Of a DNA stretch of 44,371 bases, positions 9,808 through 19,361 are shown piece by piece. The first letter of the stretch is position 1. Each line of letters starts with the position of its first letter. Origin of the DNA: Draconibacterium sp. (GTDB lineage: Bacteria > Bacteroidota > Bacteroidia > Bacteroidales > Prolixibacteraceae). The notes beneath the pieces are model-generated. The model searched no databases, was not told where the DNA came from, and saw only the letters and a program-made list of their open reading frames with translations. Location: the NCBI GenBank assembly GCA_016705335.1, contig JADIYN010000061.1:1-44371 (forward strand), given 5' to 3'. The position numbers and the translations under genes were made by a program.

Positions 9808-10227
9808 TTACAGGCTTAATGTTTTCCAGCCTTCTTTGAGGTAGTTGGTTAGCGGCACGCCCATACCTTTTACGTCAATACCAAGTTCCTGAAGTTTGCC
9901 ATCCACGTCATACATTCTTGCACAAGCCATACAAGCTTCTACTTTTATGCCCGCTACCTGCATCTTTTTTACATAATCCTGCAGCATTTTGTTTTCAGAA
10001 AGAAGTTTTGCCGATGGTCCCCACACAATCAGTACAACTTCATCAAACCAACCTTGTTTTTTTGCATTGTAAGTGTACATAAATGCCATTTTTTCAGCTA
10101 CATCGGGGTCGCCGCTTGTCCAAAGCACTGCTAGTTTGTTTGAATTATCTTCCATTTTTGTTTCGTTTTGTGCAAATATCCCGCTAAATGCGAAAATTGC
10201 AATGATTAAAAAAATTGAACGTTTCAT
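9808..10227 (-). CDS. Exported DsrE family protein
   Basis: 139 residues: signal peptide MKRSIFLIIAIFAFSGIFAQ and a DsrE/DsrF-like domain. Typical parts are KLAVLWTSGDPDVAEKMAFM, then DEVVLIVWGPSAKLL, then GIKVEACMACARMYDV with C99 and C102. DsrE-like proteins take part in sulfur transfer; C99 or C102 may be the acceptor cysteine. Export to the periplasm is unusual for the sulfur-relay members but common for this Bacteroidota group. It lies 33 bp after the cysteine-cluster gene and 121 bp before the four-helix gene, all on one strand. Confidence 0.85.
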   Translation of the reverse strand: MKRSIFLIIAIFAFSGIFAQNETKMEDNSNKLAVLWTSGDPDVAEKMAFMYTYNAKKQGWFDEVVLIVWGPSAKLLSENKMLQDYVKKMQVAGIKVEACMACARMYDVDGKLQELGIDVKGMGVPLTNYLKEGWKTLSL

Positions 10228-10260
10228 CTGTATCTGTTTTTTTAAATGTTTAAATAGTAC

Positions 10261-10806
10261 TTAGGATTTCTTTTGGTTAATGTGTTTAGCCAAATCCTTT
10301 AACGGAATTAAATCCATTTCACCATATTTTTTGTCAGTAAATCCAGCAATAAATTCACGATTTAGTAAAAATAATTTGCTGTTGAATTTATCTTGTGGAA
10401 GTGAATTTTCCATTGTAAAATCCTCATAATCAAATTCTGTAAAATTTAACTCACAAGCTGAAAGTTCGTTCTCGTCTTCATCATTGACATAAATTAACGG
10501 AAACCCATGAGTACGGCACATAATTGGCCGGTGATTATAAATTGAACAGGAATGGTTTTTCAGAAATGCGCAGGTATTACCTTTTTGATTTAATTCTAAT
10601 TCAAGCTTGATTTCGTCCTTTTCCAATTCATTCAAAATAAAATAGTATTCCACCGGAAAAATGCTGAAATCAATACAACACAAATCGCAACCGTTTTTAC
10701 ACATCATGTGTTTGCTGTGAATGTCTTCAAGTACTTTCGTACTTTGTTCTATTTTGTTAACCAGTTTTCTGTACTTCTTAAAATGTTTATTCTCATTATC
10801 TTTCAT
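10261..10806 (-). CDS. YkgJ family cysteine cluster protein
   Basis: 181 residues, predicted cytoplasmic. Cysteines C36, C40, C43, C44, C79, C87 and C97 form the zinc/iron-chelating pattern of the family: CKNGCDLCC, then CAFLKNHSCSIYNHRPIMCR. YkgJ-like proteins bind metal, but no reaction is established. It is the first gene of a minus-strand group with dsrE, the four-helix protein and yceI, and it is divergent from the GH3 gene. Confidence 0.87.
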   Translation of the reverse strand: MKDNENKHFKKYRKLVNKIEQSTKVLEDIHSKHMMCKNGCDLCCIDFSIFPVEYYFILNELEKDEIKLELELNQKGNTCAFLKNHSCSIYNHRPIMCRTHGFPLIYVNDEDENELSACELNFTEFDYEDFTMENSLPQDKFNSKLFLLNREFIAGFTDKKYGEMDLIPLKDLAKHINQKKS

Positions 10807-10869
10807 AGAAATAATATTTTATGGTGTGCAAAATACGTTATTTATTGTCTGTTTTTAAATTCAAAATAA

Positions 10870-10877
10870 TATTTTTG
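10870..10877 (+). promoter_or_regulatory. -7 element TATTTTTG upstream of GH3
   Basis: Exact match to TAnnTTTG, 29 bp upstream of the GH3 start. A TTG at 10845-10847, about 22 bp upstream, may be the -33 element. Confidence 0.5.
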
Positions 10878-10905
10878 GCTTACCAGAACAGAACAGATAT
10901 ATCAA

Positions 10906-13524
10906 ATGAATATGAAAAAAATTGTATTTAACTTAGTATTGATTGTAATAGGTTTATCAGCCTATACTCAAAACGAAAACTTTGAGTTTTTAAATTCAGC
11001 TTTGCCCATTGAAGAGCGGGTTGATTTGCTTGTTTCGCAAATGACTTTACAGGAAAAAATCGATCAAATGGTATTTACATCGCCTGCAATAAATCGCTTA
11101 AATGTGCCTGAATATAATTGGTGGAACGAGTGTTTGCATGGTGTTGCACGTGCCGGATATGCAACAGTTTTTCCTCAGTCGATTACAATTGCAGGGTCGT
11201 GGGACACTGATTTGATTTATCGGGTGGCTACTGCAATATCAGATGAAGCACGTGCAAAACACCACGAGTTTGTCCGTCGGGGGAAAGGTGGAATTTATCA
11301 GGGACTTACTTTTTGGTCGCCCAATATCAATATTTTTCGCGATCCACGCTGGGGGCGCGGACATGAAACGTATGGAGAAGATCCATTTCTGACAGGGCAA
11401 ATGGGAACGCAATTTGTAAAAGGTTTACAGGGAAATGATCCTAAATACCTGAAAGTTGTGGCAACTGCCAAACATTATGCAGTTCATTCAGGACCTGAAT
11501 CTTCAAGACATAATTTTAATGTACAAATCAGCGAACGTGATTTACGGGAAACTTATCTTCCTGCATTCAAAACTTTGGTGATGGACGGAGGCGTTTATTC
11601 CATAATGGGTGCATACAACCAGTTTAATGGTTTTCCTTGTTGTGCAAGTACCGAATTACTCGGAATTCTAAGAAACGAATGGGGATTTAAGGGTTATGTA
11701 GTTTCAGACTGTTGGGCAATCTCCGATTATTATACTTTTCAAGGTTTTTCGAAAGATGCTGCTGAGGCGTCAGCGGTTTCAGTAAAAGCCGGAACTGACC
11801 TTAATTGTGGTGCGTCTTATCCTCATTTGCGTGAAGCAGTTAAACGTGGAATTATTACAGAAAATGAAATTGATGTATCGGTAAAGCGCCTGTTTAATGC
11901 ACGTTTTAAGTTAGGAATGTTTGATTCTGAAAAAGAAGTTGCTTATGCTCAAATTCCTTATTCTGTTAATACTTCAAAAGAAAATAATGCACTTGCATTG
12001 GAGGCAGCTCAAAAAAGTATCATTCTACTCAAAAATGATAATAAAACTTTACCTCTTTCCCGGGATATAAAAACTGTTGCAGTGATTGGGCCAAATGCCG
12101 ATAACTGGGAAGCGTTAGTAGGAAATTACAATGGCATTGCAAAAAACCCGGTTACTGTGCTCGAAGGCATTCGTAATAAATTGAAAAACACTGAAATACT
12201 TTATGCCGAAGGTTCGCATTTGGCCGAAGGTGTTACAAATCTGCACGTTATTAAAAACGAATATTTGCTTACTGCAGATGGAAAACAAGGTGTGGTTGGA
12301 GAATATTTTGCAAACGATTCGCTAAAAGGAAACCCGGCATTTACAAGGGTTGACAATGAAATTAATTTCTATTGGGAAACTGGTTCTCCGGCACCAGAAT
12401 TGCCCGATGATAATTTTAGTATCCGATGGACAGGTTATATAGTTCCCCCGGTTTCAGGGACGTACAAAATTGGTTGCTGGGGAATGCCAACGCTCAGCAT
12501 TTGGGTTGAAGGCGAAAAAATAATAAGTACAAATACCGAACACCACGCATTTCACCAGGAAAAAGCTGTTGAAATGCAGGCCGGGATGAAATACAAATTT
12601 GTGTATGAATATAAAAACTGGACGGGTGATGGCGATGCAAAATTAATGTGGAGCGTGCCAAATGTAAACATGCAAACCGAAGCAGTTGAAGCTGCCAAAA
12701 AAGCTGATGCTGTGATTGTTGTATTAGGTTTATCGCAACGTTTGGAGGGAGAGGAAATGGCAATACAGGTTGATGGTTTTGCCGGTGGCGACCGCACACA
12801 TATCAATCTCCCAAAAACACAGGAGGATTTGGTAAAAGCCATTAAAGCTACAGGAAAACCGACTATTTTGGTTTTACTTAACGGAAGTGCAATTGCTGTT
12901 AACTGGGAAAATGAAAACCTCAACGCCATAATTTCAGCGGGTTACCCGGGGCAGGAAGGTGGAAATGCGGTAGCCGATGTTTTGTTTGGCGATTATAATC
13001 CTGCAGGCCGTTTACCCGTAACTTACTACAAATCAGTAGATCAATTGCCATCGTTTGATAATTATGATATGGAAGGCCGTACCTACAAATACTTCAAAGG
13101 AGAACCGCTTTATCAGTTTGGTTACGGGTTGAGTTACGCAACATTCAAATATGACGATTTAACCCTCAGCAAAAAAACAAAAGTTGGCGACAATGTAACT
13201 GTAAAAGTGAAAGTTACAAATACAGGAAAAGTGGCTGGTGATGAAGTTGTTCAATTGTATTTAAAAGATGAAGAAGCTTCAACTCCACGTCCAAAAGTGC
13301 AGTTGGAAGGTTTTAAAAGAATCCATTTGAACGTTGGTGAATCAAAAGTTATTGATTTTGAATTAACTCCGCGCCAGTTTTCGATGATTGGTCCAAATGA
13401 AAAACGGGTTATTGAAAAAGGATGGTTTACCATTTCAGTTGGCGGAGGACAACCTCATGTAAAAATCTCAAATACCGTTTCAGCAAGAATTGAATTGACC
13501 GGACAAAATAAAGAGATTGAATAG
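10906..13524 (+). CDS. GH3 family beta-glycosidase with PA14 insert
   Basis: 872 residues with an N-terminal signal peptide (MKKIVFNLVLIVIGLSAYTQ). GH3 N-terminal domain: LSAMT-like QMTLQEKIDQM, FSPNINIFRDPRWGRGHETY-like region, KHYAVHSGPESSRHNFN, and nucleophile D268 in VVSDCWAI. The C-terminal GH3 domain is interrupted by a PA14 domain (GVVGEYFANDSLKG through NWTGDGDAKLMWSV). A fibronectin III-like domain follows near the end. The WWNECLHGVARAG motif and overall layout resemble beta-xylosidase/beta-glucosidase members that act on oligosaccharides. No T9SS domain is present, so it is probably periplasmic. Complete and undamaged; a terminator follows directly. Confidence 0.92.
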   Translation: MNMKKIVFNLVLIVIGLSAYTQNENFEFLNSALPIEERVDLLVSQMTLQEKIDQMVFTSPAINRLNVPEYNWWNECLHGVARAGYATVFPQSITIAGSWDTDLIYRVATAISDEARAKHHEFVRRGKGGIYQGLTFWSPNINIFRDPRWGRGHETYGEDPFLTGQMGTQFVKGLQGNDPKYLKVVATAKHYAVHSGPESSRHNFNVQISERDLRETYLPAFKTLVMDGGVYSIMGAYNQFNGFPCCASTELLGILRNEWGFKGYVVSDCWAISDYYTFQGFSKDAAEASAVSVKAGTDLNCGASYPHLREAVKRGIITENEIDVSVKRLFNARFKLGMFDSEKEVAYAQIPYSVNTSKENNALALEAAQKSIILLKNDNKTLPLSRDIKTVAVIGPNADNWEALVGNYNGIAKNPVTVLEGIRNKLKNTEILYAEGSHLAEGVTNLHVIKNEYLLTADGKQGVVGEYFANDSLKGNPAFTRVDNEINFYWETGSPAPELPDDNFSIRWTGYIVPPVSGTYKIGCWGMPTLSIWVEGEKIISTNTEHHAFHQEKAVEMQAGMKYKFVYEYKNWTGDGDAKLMWSVPNVNMQTEAVEAAKKADAVIVVLGLSQRLEGEEMAIQVDGFAGGDRTHINLPKTQEDLVKAIKATGKPTILVLLNGSAIAVNWENENLNAIISAGYPGQEGGNAVADVLFGDYNPAGRLPVTYYKSVDQLPSFDNYDMEGRTYKYFKGEPLYQFGYGLSYATFKYDDLTLSKKTKVGDNVTVKVKVTNTGKVAGDEVVQLYLKDEEASTPRPKVQLEGFKRIHLNVGESKVIDFELTPRQFSMIGPNEKRVIEKGWFTISVGGGQPHVKISNTVSARIELTGQNKEIE

Positions 13525-13547
13525 AAAAACATTTTTTCGTTCCTATT

Positions 13548-13579
13548 AAAAGCTGTCATTTTCTGGCAGCTTTTTTTTT
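13548..13579 (+). terminator. Rho-independent terminator after GH3
   Basis: AAAGCTGTCA pairs with TGGCAGCTTT around a short loop and is followed by nine or more T. Confidence 0.9.
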
Positions 13580-13703
13580 GGTGTAATTTTTATCAAACAA
13601 ATTAATTATCCATCAGGCAACGTAAAACTCTTTTTGTGCATTTATTAATATGAATGATGTTTAAATTAATTAAGGTTAATTTTGAATATAATCTCAACTT
13701 TTT

Positions 13704-14249
13704 GTGAATAGTAAACAAATTATAGAAAAGTGTTTGAAAGGGGATCAAAGGGCTCAAAAAGCTTTTTTTTATAAATATATCGATCTGTTGTACGCCACAA
13801 TAAATCGGTATATAAAAGATTCAGAAACAGTTGATGATCTGTTATACCAGGCAATGATGAAGATTTTTATCAATCTGAATGATTTTAATTATATCAATGA
13901 AAAAGCTCTTATTGGTTGGCTCAAAAAAATAGCAGTAAATGAAGCATTAATGTATTTAAGAGACGATTTTAGAACAGTTTATAAAATTGAAGAGATTTCA
14001 GAATTACAAAACGACAATTTGATAGAAGCTGATGAACTGAGTGAAAAAGATTTGCTTGAAACCATTGAATTGCTGCCTGTGGGCTACCGAACGGTTTTTC
14101 TGTTGTATGTCGTGGATGGATATTCGCACAAGGAAATTGCGACACAATTAGGGATTACCGAAGGAACTTCAAGATCGCAGTTTTTTAAAGCCAGAAACCT
14201 GCTTCAACAAAAATTAAAACGAGATTATGAAAACGAATTTGGAACATAA
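13704..14249 (+). CDS. ECF-type RNA polymerase sigma-70 factor
   Basis: 181 residues, GTG start. Region 2 is seen in AFFYKYIDLLYATINRYIKD and the VDDLLYQAMMKIFINLNDF helix. Region 4 shows LLPVGYRTVFLLYVVDGYSHKEIATQLGITEGTSRSQFFKAR, with the usual helix-turn-helix. It redirects RNA polymerase to a regulon. A TAATTTTG (-7 type) lies at 13677-13684. The next gene overlaps it by 23 bp and encodes a membrane protein placed as an anti-sigma factor would be, so the two are probably translationally coupled. Confidence 0.92.
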   Translation: MNSKQIIEKCLKGDQRAQKAFFYKYIDLLYATINRYIKDSETVDDLLYQAMMKIFINLNDFNYINEKALIGWLKKIAVNEALMYLRDDFRTVYKIEEISELQNDNLIEADELSEKDLLETIELLPVGYRTVFLLYVVDGYSHKEIATQLGITEGTSRSQFFKARNLLQQKLKRDYENEFGT

Positions 14250-14896
14250 AGTTGCAGAAGCATATAAAAAGAGAGATGCTTCAACAAGCTATCAAAATAG
14301 AGATGAGCTTTGGAACAGAATTTCCAATACCCGAAATTCGAAATTGGGAGTTCACGGTCTATGGAGAATTGCAGCAGTTTTACTGGCAGTATTTTTTATT
14401 ACAGGAGCATTTTCAAGTATTCTGTTAATCAATTATAATAAATCAAGAATCGTTCAGCTTGAAAGAAGAAATTATGAATTGCAAATTCTTGTTGATTCTC
14501 TTCAGAGCATTGAAACAAACAGTTACCGAAATTAAATATATTGAAAAGGAAAAACCGGTTTATATTCGGGTTGGAAAAAAATCGGATTTAACTAAAGCGG
14601 AAAATGAAGAAATTGGAAAATTAAAAAACAAAATTATTCTTCAAACCAAACAATTTGAATTGGAAACTAAGAATCTGCAAATCAAAACTGACAGTCTTTT
14701 AAATGAAATAATTGTTTTGAATATTGCCCTCAGCAATAAAACCAATGCCACTCAAAGTGAAAAACTCCCGCAGTCAAATTTAATAGAGTTGAAGCCCGAA
14801 AAATTTGAAATGCCAGTGCAGCAAAATTTTCATCCGGTTAACCCGAAAATGAAACTTCAACTCTTCTCTAACCCCAGTGAAAAAAACAAATTTTGA
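14227..14896 (+). CDS. Anti-sigma-factor-like membrane protein with coiled coil (frameshifted)
   Basis: About 222 residues when a missing A near 14517 is restored (SIET then KTVTEIKYIEKEKP). N-terminal soluble part 1-45 with DELWNRIS, one membrane helix at about 46-69 (WRIAAVLLAVFFITGAFSSI), then a long charged coiled-coil region (VQLERRNYELQILVDSLQ, NEEIGKLKNKIILQTKQF, LETKNLQIKTDSLLNEI). The overlap with the sigma gene and the single helix suggest it sequesters the sigma factor at the membrane. There is no recognisable zinc-binding anti-sigma motif. The function is inferred from context. Confidence 0.65.
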
Positions 14897-14931
14897 CATG
14901 AATTCAACCATTTTTAAAAAATAATAAAGCC

Positions 14932-15966
14932 ATGAAAACAATGAAAACAAAGAAAAAATTTATTGCGATTTTAATTCTTATGCTGTTAATGTTAACCAAT
15001 TCGGGTTGGGGTGCTGAGCAATATAAAGGAGATACAATCCGAATTAAGTTTGATGATTTTATGATTGAAGTTATCACGTCTGATTTAATAAAAAACCCTT
15101 TAAAAAAGGCGCGACTAGCTGAAAATGCGACAAAAATAATTGACTGGCTTGAACCGGTTAACATAAGTGAGCCAGAATTGGATGAGCTGATTTATATTCT
15201 GATTTCGAATGCTGACAGCAAAGAAAAATCGAATTATGAAAATGTAATTTTCGAAAACAGAAAACGAACTTCGAAGAAAATGGTTTTTTCTGATGGTAAA
15301 ATCTTAGAAAAGGATTTTGGAAATTACATTATAGAAATTCGGGAACCCGTTTATACAATAAAATATTATTTACAGGCGATTCAGGATTTAAATAAAATTT
15401 CAGCCGAAACATTTAGCGAACATATTGCGAATGCTGAAAAGCTAATTCCTGCCGGAAGAAAGAAAATAAATGGTTGGATGACAACAAATAAGGAAGGTAA
15501 TTTTGATACTCATTTTTTGGAAGAAGTTTCGCCGGCGACTTTAGACATGCTGATTTTGAATGCCGGAGTGGGAGCGGGTGTTATTAAAAATCAGTGGGTT
15601 AATGATATTAGTTTTAAAGTTGGTTTAGGTTTTATGAATAAAGGGCTGCAACGTAATGTGTATTTTGCCGAACTTAAAATGTATTATGATTTCTCAAATG
15701 CCTCAAGCGATAATTTGTTTTCAGTTAATAGTTTTGTTACTGTAGGTTGGGAACATAATTACTCGAAAATCCTTAAAAATGAAAAATGGTTTGGGGTGTC
15801 ACTTGGTTATCTTGTTGACAGAAATACTGATTTCTTCAATGAAAAAACCTGGAAGTTTGGCATTCACAAAAGAATAAATCAAACCATTTCTGTAAATCCC
15901 GAACTTTATTTCAATGGATTTTTTAATAATATTTATCCCGGTGTTCAAATTGGGATAACCTTCTAA
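14932..15966 (+). CDS. Exported protein, probable outer-membrane beta-strand domain
   Basis: 344 residues with a signal peptide (KKKFIAILILMLLMLTNSGWG). The ATG at 14941 is an alternative start. The first 200 residues are mixed and charged, without a domain I recognise. The last 140 residues alternate in the beta-barrel manner (GVGAGVIKNQWVNDISFKVG, VYFAELKMYYDFS, WFGVSLGYLVDR) and the protein ends in phenylalanine, typical of outer-membrane proteins. It lies 35 bp after the anti-sigma-like gene and may be part of, or a target of, the sigma operon. No specific function assigned. Confidence 0.65.
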   Translation: MKTMKTKKKFIAILILMLLMLTNSGWGAEQYKGDTIRIKFDDFMIEVITSDLIKNPLKKARLAENATKIIDWLEPVNISEPELDELIYILISNADSKEKSNYENVIFENRKRTSKKMVFSDGKILEKDFGNYIIEIREPVYTIKYYLQAIQDLNKISAETFSEHIANAEKLIPAGRKKINGWMTTNKEGNFDTHFLEEVSPATLDMLILNAGVGAGVIKNQWVNDISFKVGLGFMNKGLQRNVYFAELKMYYDFSNASSDNLFSVNSFVTVGWEHNYSKILKNEKWFGVSLGYLVDRNTDFFNEKTWKFGIHKRINQTISVNPELYFNGFFNNIYPGVQIGITF

Positions 15967-15978
15967 TCAAGAAATGTA

Positions 15979-16022
15979 TGCAACTTCCACCCGTTGACTT
16001 TTTATCAACAGGTGAAAGTTGC
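15979..16022. terminator. Bidirectional hairpin terminator
   Basis: TGCAACTTCCACCCGTTGA and TCAACAGGTGAAAGTTGCA form a 19-bp stem with two mismatches between two convergent genes, with T- or A-rich flanks on both sides. Confidence 0.8.
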
Positions 16023-16027
16023 ATTTA

Positions 16028-17391
16028 TTAAAATCCGGCAACCTCCCAGCCTTCACGATATTTACGTCGAAGCAAATTGTTTGCATCCGGATTATTCGTA
16101 ACCATCAAATTCTCAGAATCCCAATCCAGCAACACATCAGGTACGCGTATTGCAACTGTTCCCAGTAAAATAGCTTCTGTCATTGGTCCGGATTGGGCAA
16201 AATGCGATTCGGTATTTTCACCACCCAAACATGCATCTACAAAGTGGTGATAATGATTGCGATCTTTAAAGTTTGGAATTTTATGGTCTTTAAATTTACT
16301 CTGAGGTAAAAGTACAAGATCATTTCCATGGGCTACAAGCAGTGCACCTTCAGTTCCAACAAGCATTGCCGATTCGGGAGGGTAAACATCTCCGTGAAAT
16401 AAATCCTGAACTTCCTTGGGTGGATAAAATTCACCATCAAACCATTCCAACGGCAATTCATCCGATTCAGTGAGATCATTACCCGGGAACATCCATGTAA
16501 TGTGGTTTCCCTGTGGCCAGTTGTCAGCCCGACGTTCCGGTGATTCCTGCCATGATTTTTGAACTTCTGCAATAACGGTTTTTGGTGGAGTCAACCCAAG
16601 TCCTTTCCAAACAGCATCAAATATATGGCATCCAATATCGCCCGACCAACCAGTGCCATAATCAAGCCAGCCTCTCCATAACGAAGGATGATAAATTTTT
16701 GGAACAAATTGCCGCATGGGAGAGGTGCCGGTCCAAACATCCCAATTTAAAGTAGCAGGTGGTTCTTCTCCTTCAACTGGTCGAGGACCCATTGGCCTGT
16801 AATTTTCAACTGCACCTGGACGATTGGAACAGAGGTAAGCATGTTTGATTTTCCAATTGCACCTTCTTTAATCAATTGCACTGCCCGTCTGTCATTGGCA
16901 GAAGATGCATGCTGGGTTCCAAGCTGGGTTTTTACACCATATTTTACAGAAGCTTCAGTAAGTAACCGAACTTCGGCAACATCGTGGCACATCGGTTTTT
17001 GGCAATAAACATGTTTGCCTTTTTGAATAGCATGATATGAAATGGTAAAATGATTATGATCAGGTACGGTAACATTTACTGAGTCAATGTTATCAGCCTC
17101 TTTTTCAAACATTTCGCGCCAATCTGAATAAGTTCGCGCATTGGGTACAATTTCGAGTGCTTTTTTTAAAAAGTTTGAATCCACATCGCAAATTGCAACT
17201 ATTTCAACATCAGGGTGTGAGACGAAATTTTGCAAATCATTAAATCCCATCATTCCACCAACACCAATACAGGCATGTCGTAATTTAGTTTTTGGTGCGC
17301 ATGATTCGAGAAGAAGTGGAGCTGCAAGAGCTGCTGTTGCCGCTGTTTGTATAAACTTACGGCGCGAAACTGAAAATTTTCGGTCATTCAT
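16028..17391 (-). CDS. Tat-exported Gfo/Idh/MocA family oxidoreductase (one frameshift)
   Basis: About 455 residues. The N-terminus SRRKFIQTAATAALAAPLLL is a twin-arginine signal that ends in LESCA, a lipobox-like cysteine. A Rossmann fold follows (HACIGVGGMMGFNDLQNF, VEIVAICDVDSNF), then DSVNVTVPDHNHF and the HVYCQKPMCHDV hallmark. The second part has WRGWLDYGTGWSGDIGCHIFD. One missing A near 16839 breaks the frame: restoring it gives KSKHAYLCSNRPGAVENYRP, which joins MGPRPVEGEEPP in register. Family members of this exported type act on sugars or polyols in the periplasm, often in polysaccharide loci. Substrate unknown. Confidence 0.87.
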
Positions 17392-17487
17392 AGCTTGGTA
17401 TTTTTCTTTTTTTATCAGCGTAATTTACTCTATAAAATTTGAAATCGTACGTTTCAATCTACTCTATTTTTGAAATTATTTTAAACA

Positions 17488-17513
17488 AAAAAAGAGGGAA
17501 CCTCTGTTCCCCC
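17488..17513 (-). terminator. Terminator after the peroxiredoxin gene
   Basis: On the minus strand AGGGGGAAC and GTTCCCTCT pair around AGAG and are followed by seven T. It lies 65 bp after the peroxiredoxin stop. Confidence 0.75.
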
Positions 17514-17577
17514 TAATTGCTGTTTAATTCTAAAACTCTATCTACAAAAAAACTATTTTTTGTTTACGTTTATTTAT

Positions 17578-18297
17578 CTATTTTTTGAACCACATTCTGT
17601 TCCCCATGCTGTAATACTCATCTTTTAATTCAGGATTTGCAGCAAGTTGTTCTTTTGTGTAAGGATAATACGGCACCATTACATCTTCACCCTGTTCCCA
17701 ATTTGCAGGTGTTAAAACTTTTGACTGGTCAACCGTTTGAAGCGCTTCAACAAGTCTTACAATTTCATTCATGTTTCTACCAACCTGCATTGGGTAAAAA
17801 TTGATCGACCGAACCACGTTTTCAGGGTCTATTATAAATACGCCTCTGATATCTTTGTTCGAACTTACAGGTTCGTGCAACATTCCGTAAAGTTTTGATG
17901 CAGTTTTGTTGCTGTCTTCAATTACAGGGAAATTAATTACCTGTTTGCCATGACCCCGGTAATCAATTTCCTCAAGATGTGCAACCCACATTTTATGTTG
18001 GTCAACATTATCAGTTGAGATAATTGCAATTTTTACCCCTAATTTATCGAATTCACCCTGTAAGTTGGCAAGTTCAAGTAATTCAGAAGAACAGACAGGA
18101 GTAAAATCCTGCGGATGACTAAACAGAATCTTCCAGTTTTTACCAAAATCATTTGGAAAATTTAATTTTCCCTGTGTTGAATTCGCACTAAATGAAGGTG
18201 CTGTTGATCCAATTAATGGAATTTTTGAGTTACTCTGAGCAAATGTACTGCTCATTAAAAATACTACTGCGATAAATGTCAAGACTGATGTTTTCAT
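17578..18297 (-). CDS. Exported 1-Cys peroxiredoxin
   Basis: 239 residues. The signal peptide is MKTSVLTFIAVVFLMSSTFA. The peroxiredoxin domain (about 26-190) has the catalytic motif HPQDFTPVCSSE with T66 and peroxidatic C69. A Prx6-type C-terminal domain follows (QTVDQSKVLTPANWEQGEDV). There is no other cysteine in the mature protein, so it is a true 1-Cys enzyme that needs an external reductant. It reduces peroxides, here predicted in the periplasm, which is unusual because Prx6-type enzymes are normally cytoplasmic. A promoter-like element and a palindrome precede it. Confidence 0.92.
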   Translation of the reverse strand: MKTSVLTFIAVVFLMSSTFAQSNSKIPLIGSTAPSFSANSTQGKLNFPNDFGKNWKILFSHPQDFTPVCSSELLELANLQGEFDKLGVKIAIISTDNVDQHKMWVAHLEEIDYRGHGKQVINFPVIEDSNKTASKLYGMLHEPVSSNKDIRGVFIIDPENVVRSINFYPMQVGRNMNEIVRLVEALQTVDQSKVLTPANWEQGEDVMVPYYPYTKEQLAANPELKDEYYSMGNRMWFKK

Positions 18298-18328
18298 AAT
18301 TATTAAATTTTTGTTTTATTACTTGAAC

Positions 18329-18336
18329 CAAAATTA
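18329..18336 (-). promoter_or_regulatory. -7 element TAATTTTG for the peroxiredoxin
   Basis: Exact TAnnTTTG match on the minus strand, 31 bp upstream of the peroxiredoxin start. Confidence 0.5.
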
Positions 18337-18363
18337 GGGTAAGTGGATGCGAATGTCTTGTAT

Positions 18364-18377
18364 TATTTGCGCAAATA
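18364..18377. promoter_or_regulatory. 14-bp palindrome upstream of the peroxiredoxin promoter
   Basis: TATTTGCGCAAATA is a perfect palindrome centred about 38 bp upstream of the -7 element, near the expected -33 region. It could be a regulator-binding site. No binding protein is identified. Bases 18378-18594 hold nothing else I can support. Confidence 0.4.
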
Positions 18378-18594
18378 CTTGTACTTTATAATTTACTGTA
18401 AAAAATCAACAAGAAATGCTGAATTAAACCGATTAAGCAACAATATGAAAGTGTGCTGTTTAACCTGTTTCCTGTCTTATTTTAAAAGATAAAACTGAAA
18501 AAAATGTTATTATCAGAAATGAAAATGATTACTGATGATAAAATTTGGAATTTAAATATTGTGAGGATTAACAAAATTGTTAGTTAAACTGGAA

Positions 18595-19272
18595 TTATTT
18601 TTTTGCAACAACAGACATATCAATTTTTTGTGTTCCCAAATAAAACAGGGTAGCCGCTGCTGCCATAAAAACATGGCTCACACATAAATAATTAAACCAT
18701 TGGTGGGGAGAAATTTTGGTCATAAAAAATATTGCGGCAAGAGCTGCAAAACCAACACCTGCAAGCATATATTTTCCTGCCGCATTTCTTGTTTTCAGAA
18801 ATAAAAAACCTTCCAGCGAAAGCACGACAAACATAAGTCCGTAACCTGAGTGGAATTCAACAAAGAAAAAATTGAGCGTAGTTATTGTAAGTGTCAGGAA
18901 TGTTAAAAATTCGAAGATGTTTATTATTCCCAGAACCCGGACAACCGAATTATTCAGCCAAATCCGTGTATGTTCAATAACAGCCCTTTCAACAAACATT
19001 ATGGAAATCATACTCAATATCCATCCCGGAAGTTTCCAATAGAAGCTAAAAGCATACAAAAAAGCATGGCCGATTATTCCGCCAAATAATGTCGCCAATG
19101 CCATTGTGAAAAAATAGATTTTAAAATAGATAAATGTCTTTTCCTTTTTACCCGACTTATGAATTTTATAAGCTGCAATAAAACAAACCACCGTTACAAG
19201 CAAATCGGTAATGGTTACAATTGGTTCATCAATCCGAATGCCCCAAATATTTATCGTGTTTATTTCATTCAT
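18595..19272 (-). CDS. Polytopic membrane protein, unknown family
   Basis: 225 residues with about seven hydrophobic helices: TITDLLVTVVCFIAAYKI, IYFFTMALATLFGGIIGHAF, LPGWILSMISIMFVE, VLGIINIFEFLTFLTLT, GYGLMFVVLSLEGFLFL, MLAGVGFAALAAIFF and SHVFMAAAATLFYLG. Conserved-looking histidines sit in GGIIGHAFLY, VEFHSGYG, SPHQWFNY and CVSHVFM. This layout recalls CREST-type membrane hydrolases (ceramidase-like), but I cannot confirm it. It is encoded 89 bp downstream of the HPr-kinase-like gene on the same strand. Confidence 0.6.
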   Translation of the reverse strand: MNEINTINIWGIRIDEPIVTITDLLVTVVCFIAAYKIHKSGKKEKTFIYFKIYFFTMALATLFGGIIGHAFLYAFSFYWKLPGWILSMISIMFVERAVIEHTRIWLNNSVVRVLGIINIFEFLTFLTLTITTLNFFFVEFHSGYGLMFVVLSLEGFLFLKTRNAAGKYMLAGVGFAALAAIFFMTKISPHQWFNYLCVSHVFMAAAATLFYLGTQKIDMSVVAKK

Positions 19273-19361
19273 CCTTTATTGTGTTAAAAAATTTATTGAA
19301 AACGACTGGCAGTATTTTAACAGGTTCGATATAATATACAAACTTCAATAAACTATTGTTT

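Noticed and set aside
12494..12929. Two minus-strand open frames inside the GH3 gene
   Set aside because: They are shadows of the intact GH3 coding strand and show no domain or start signal.
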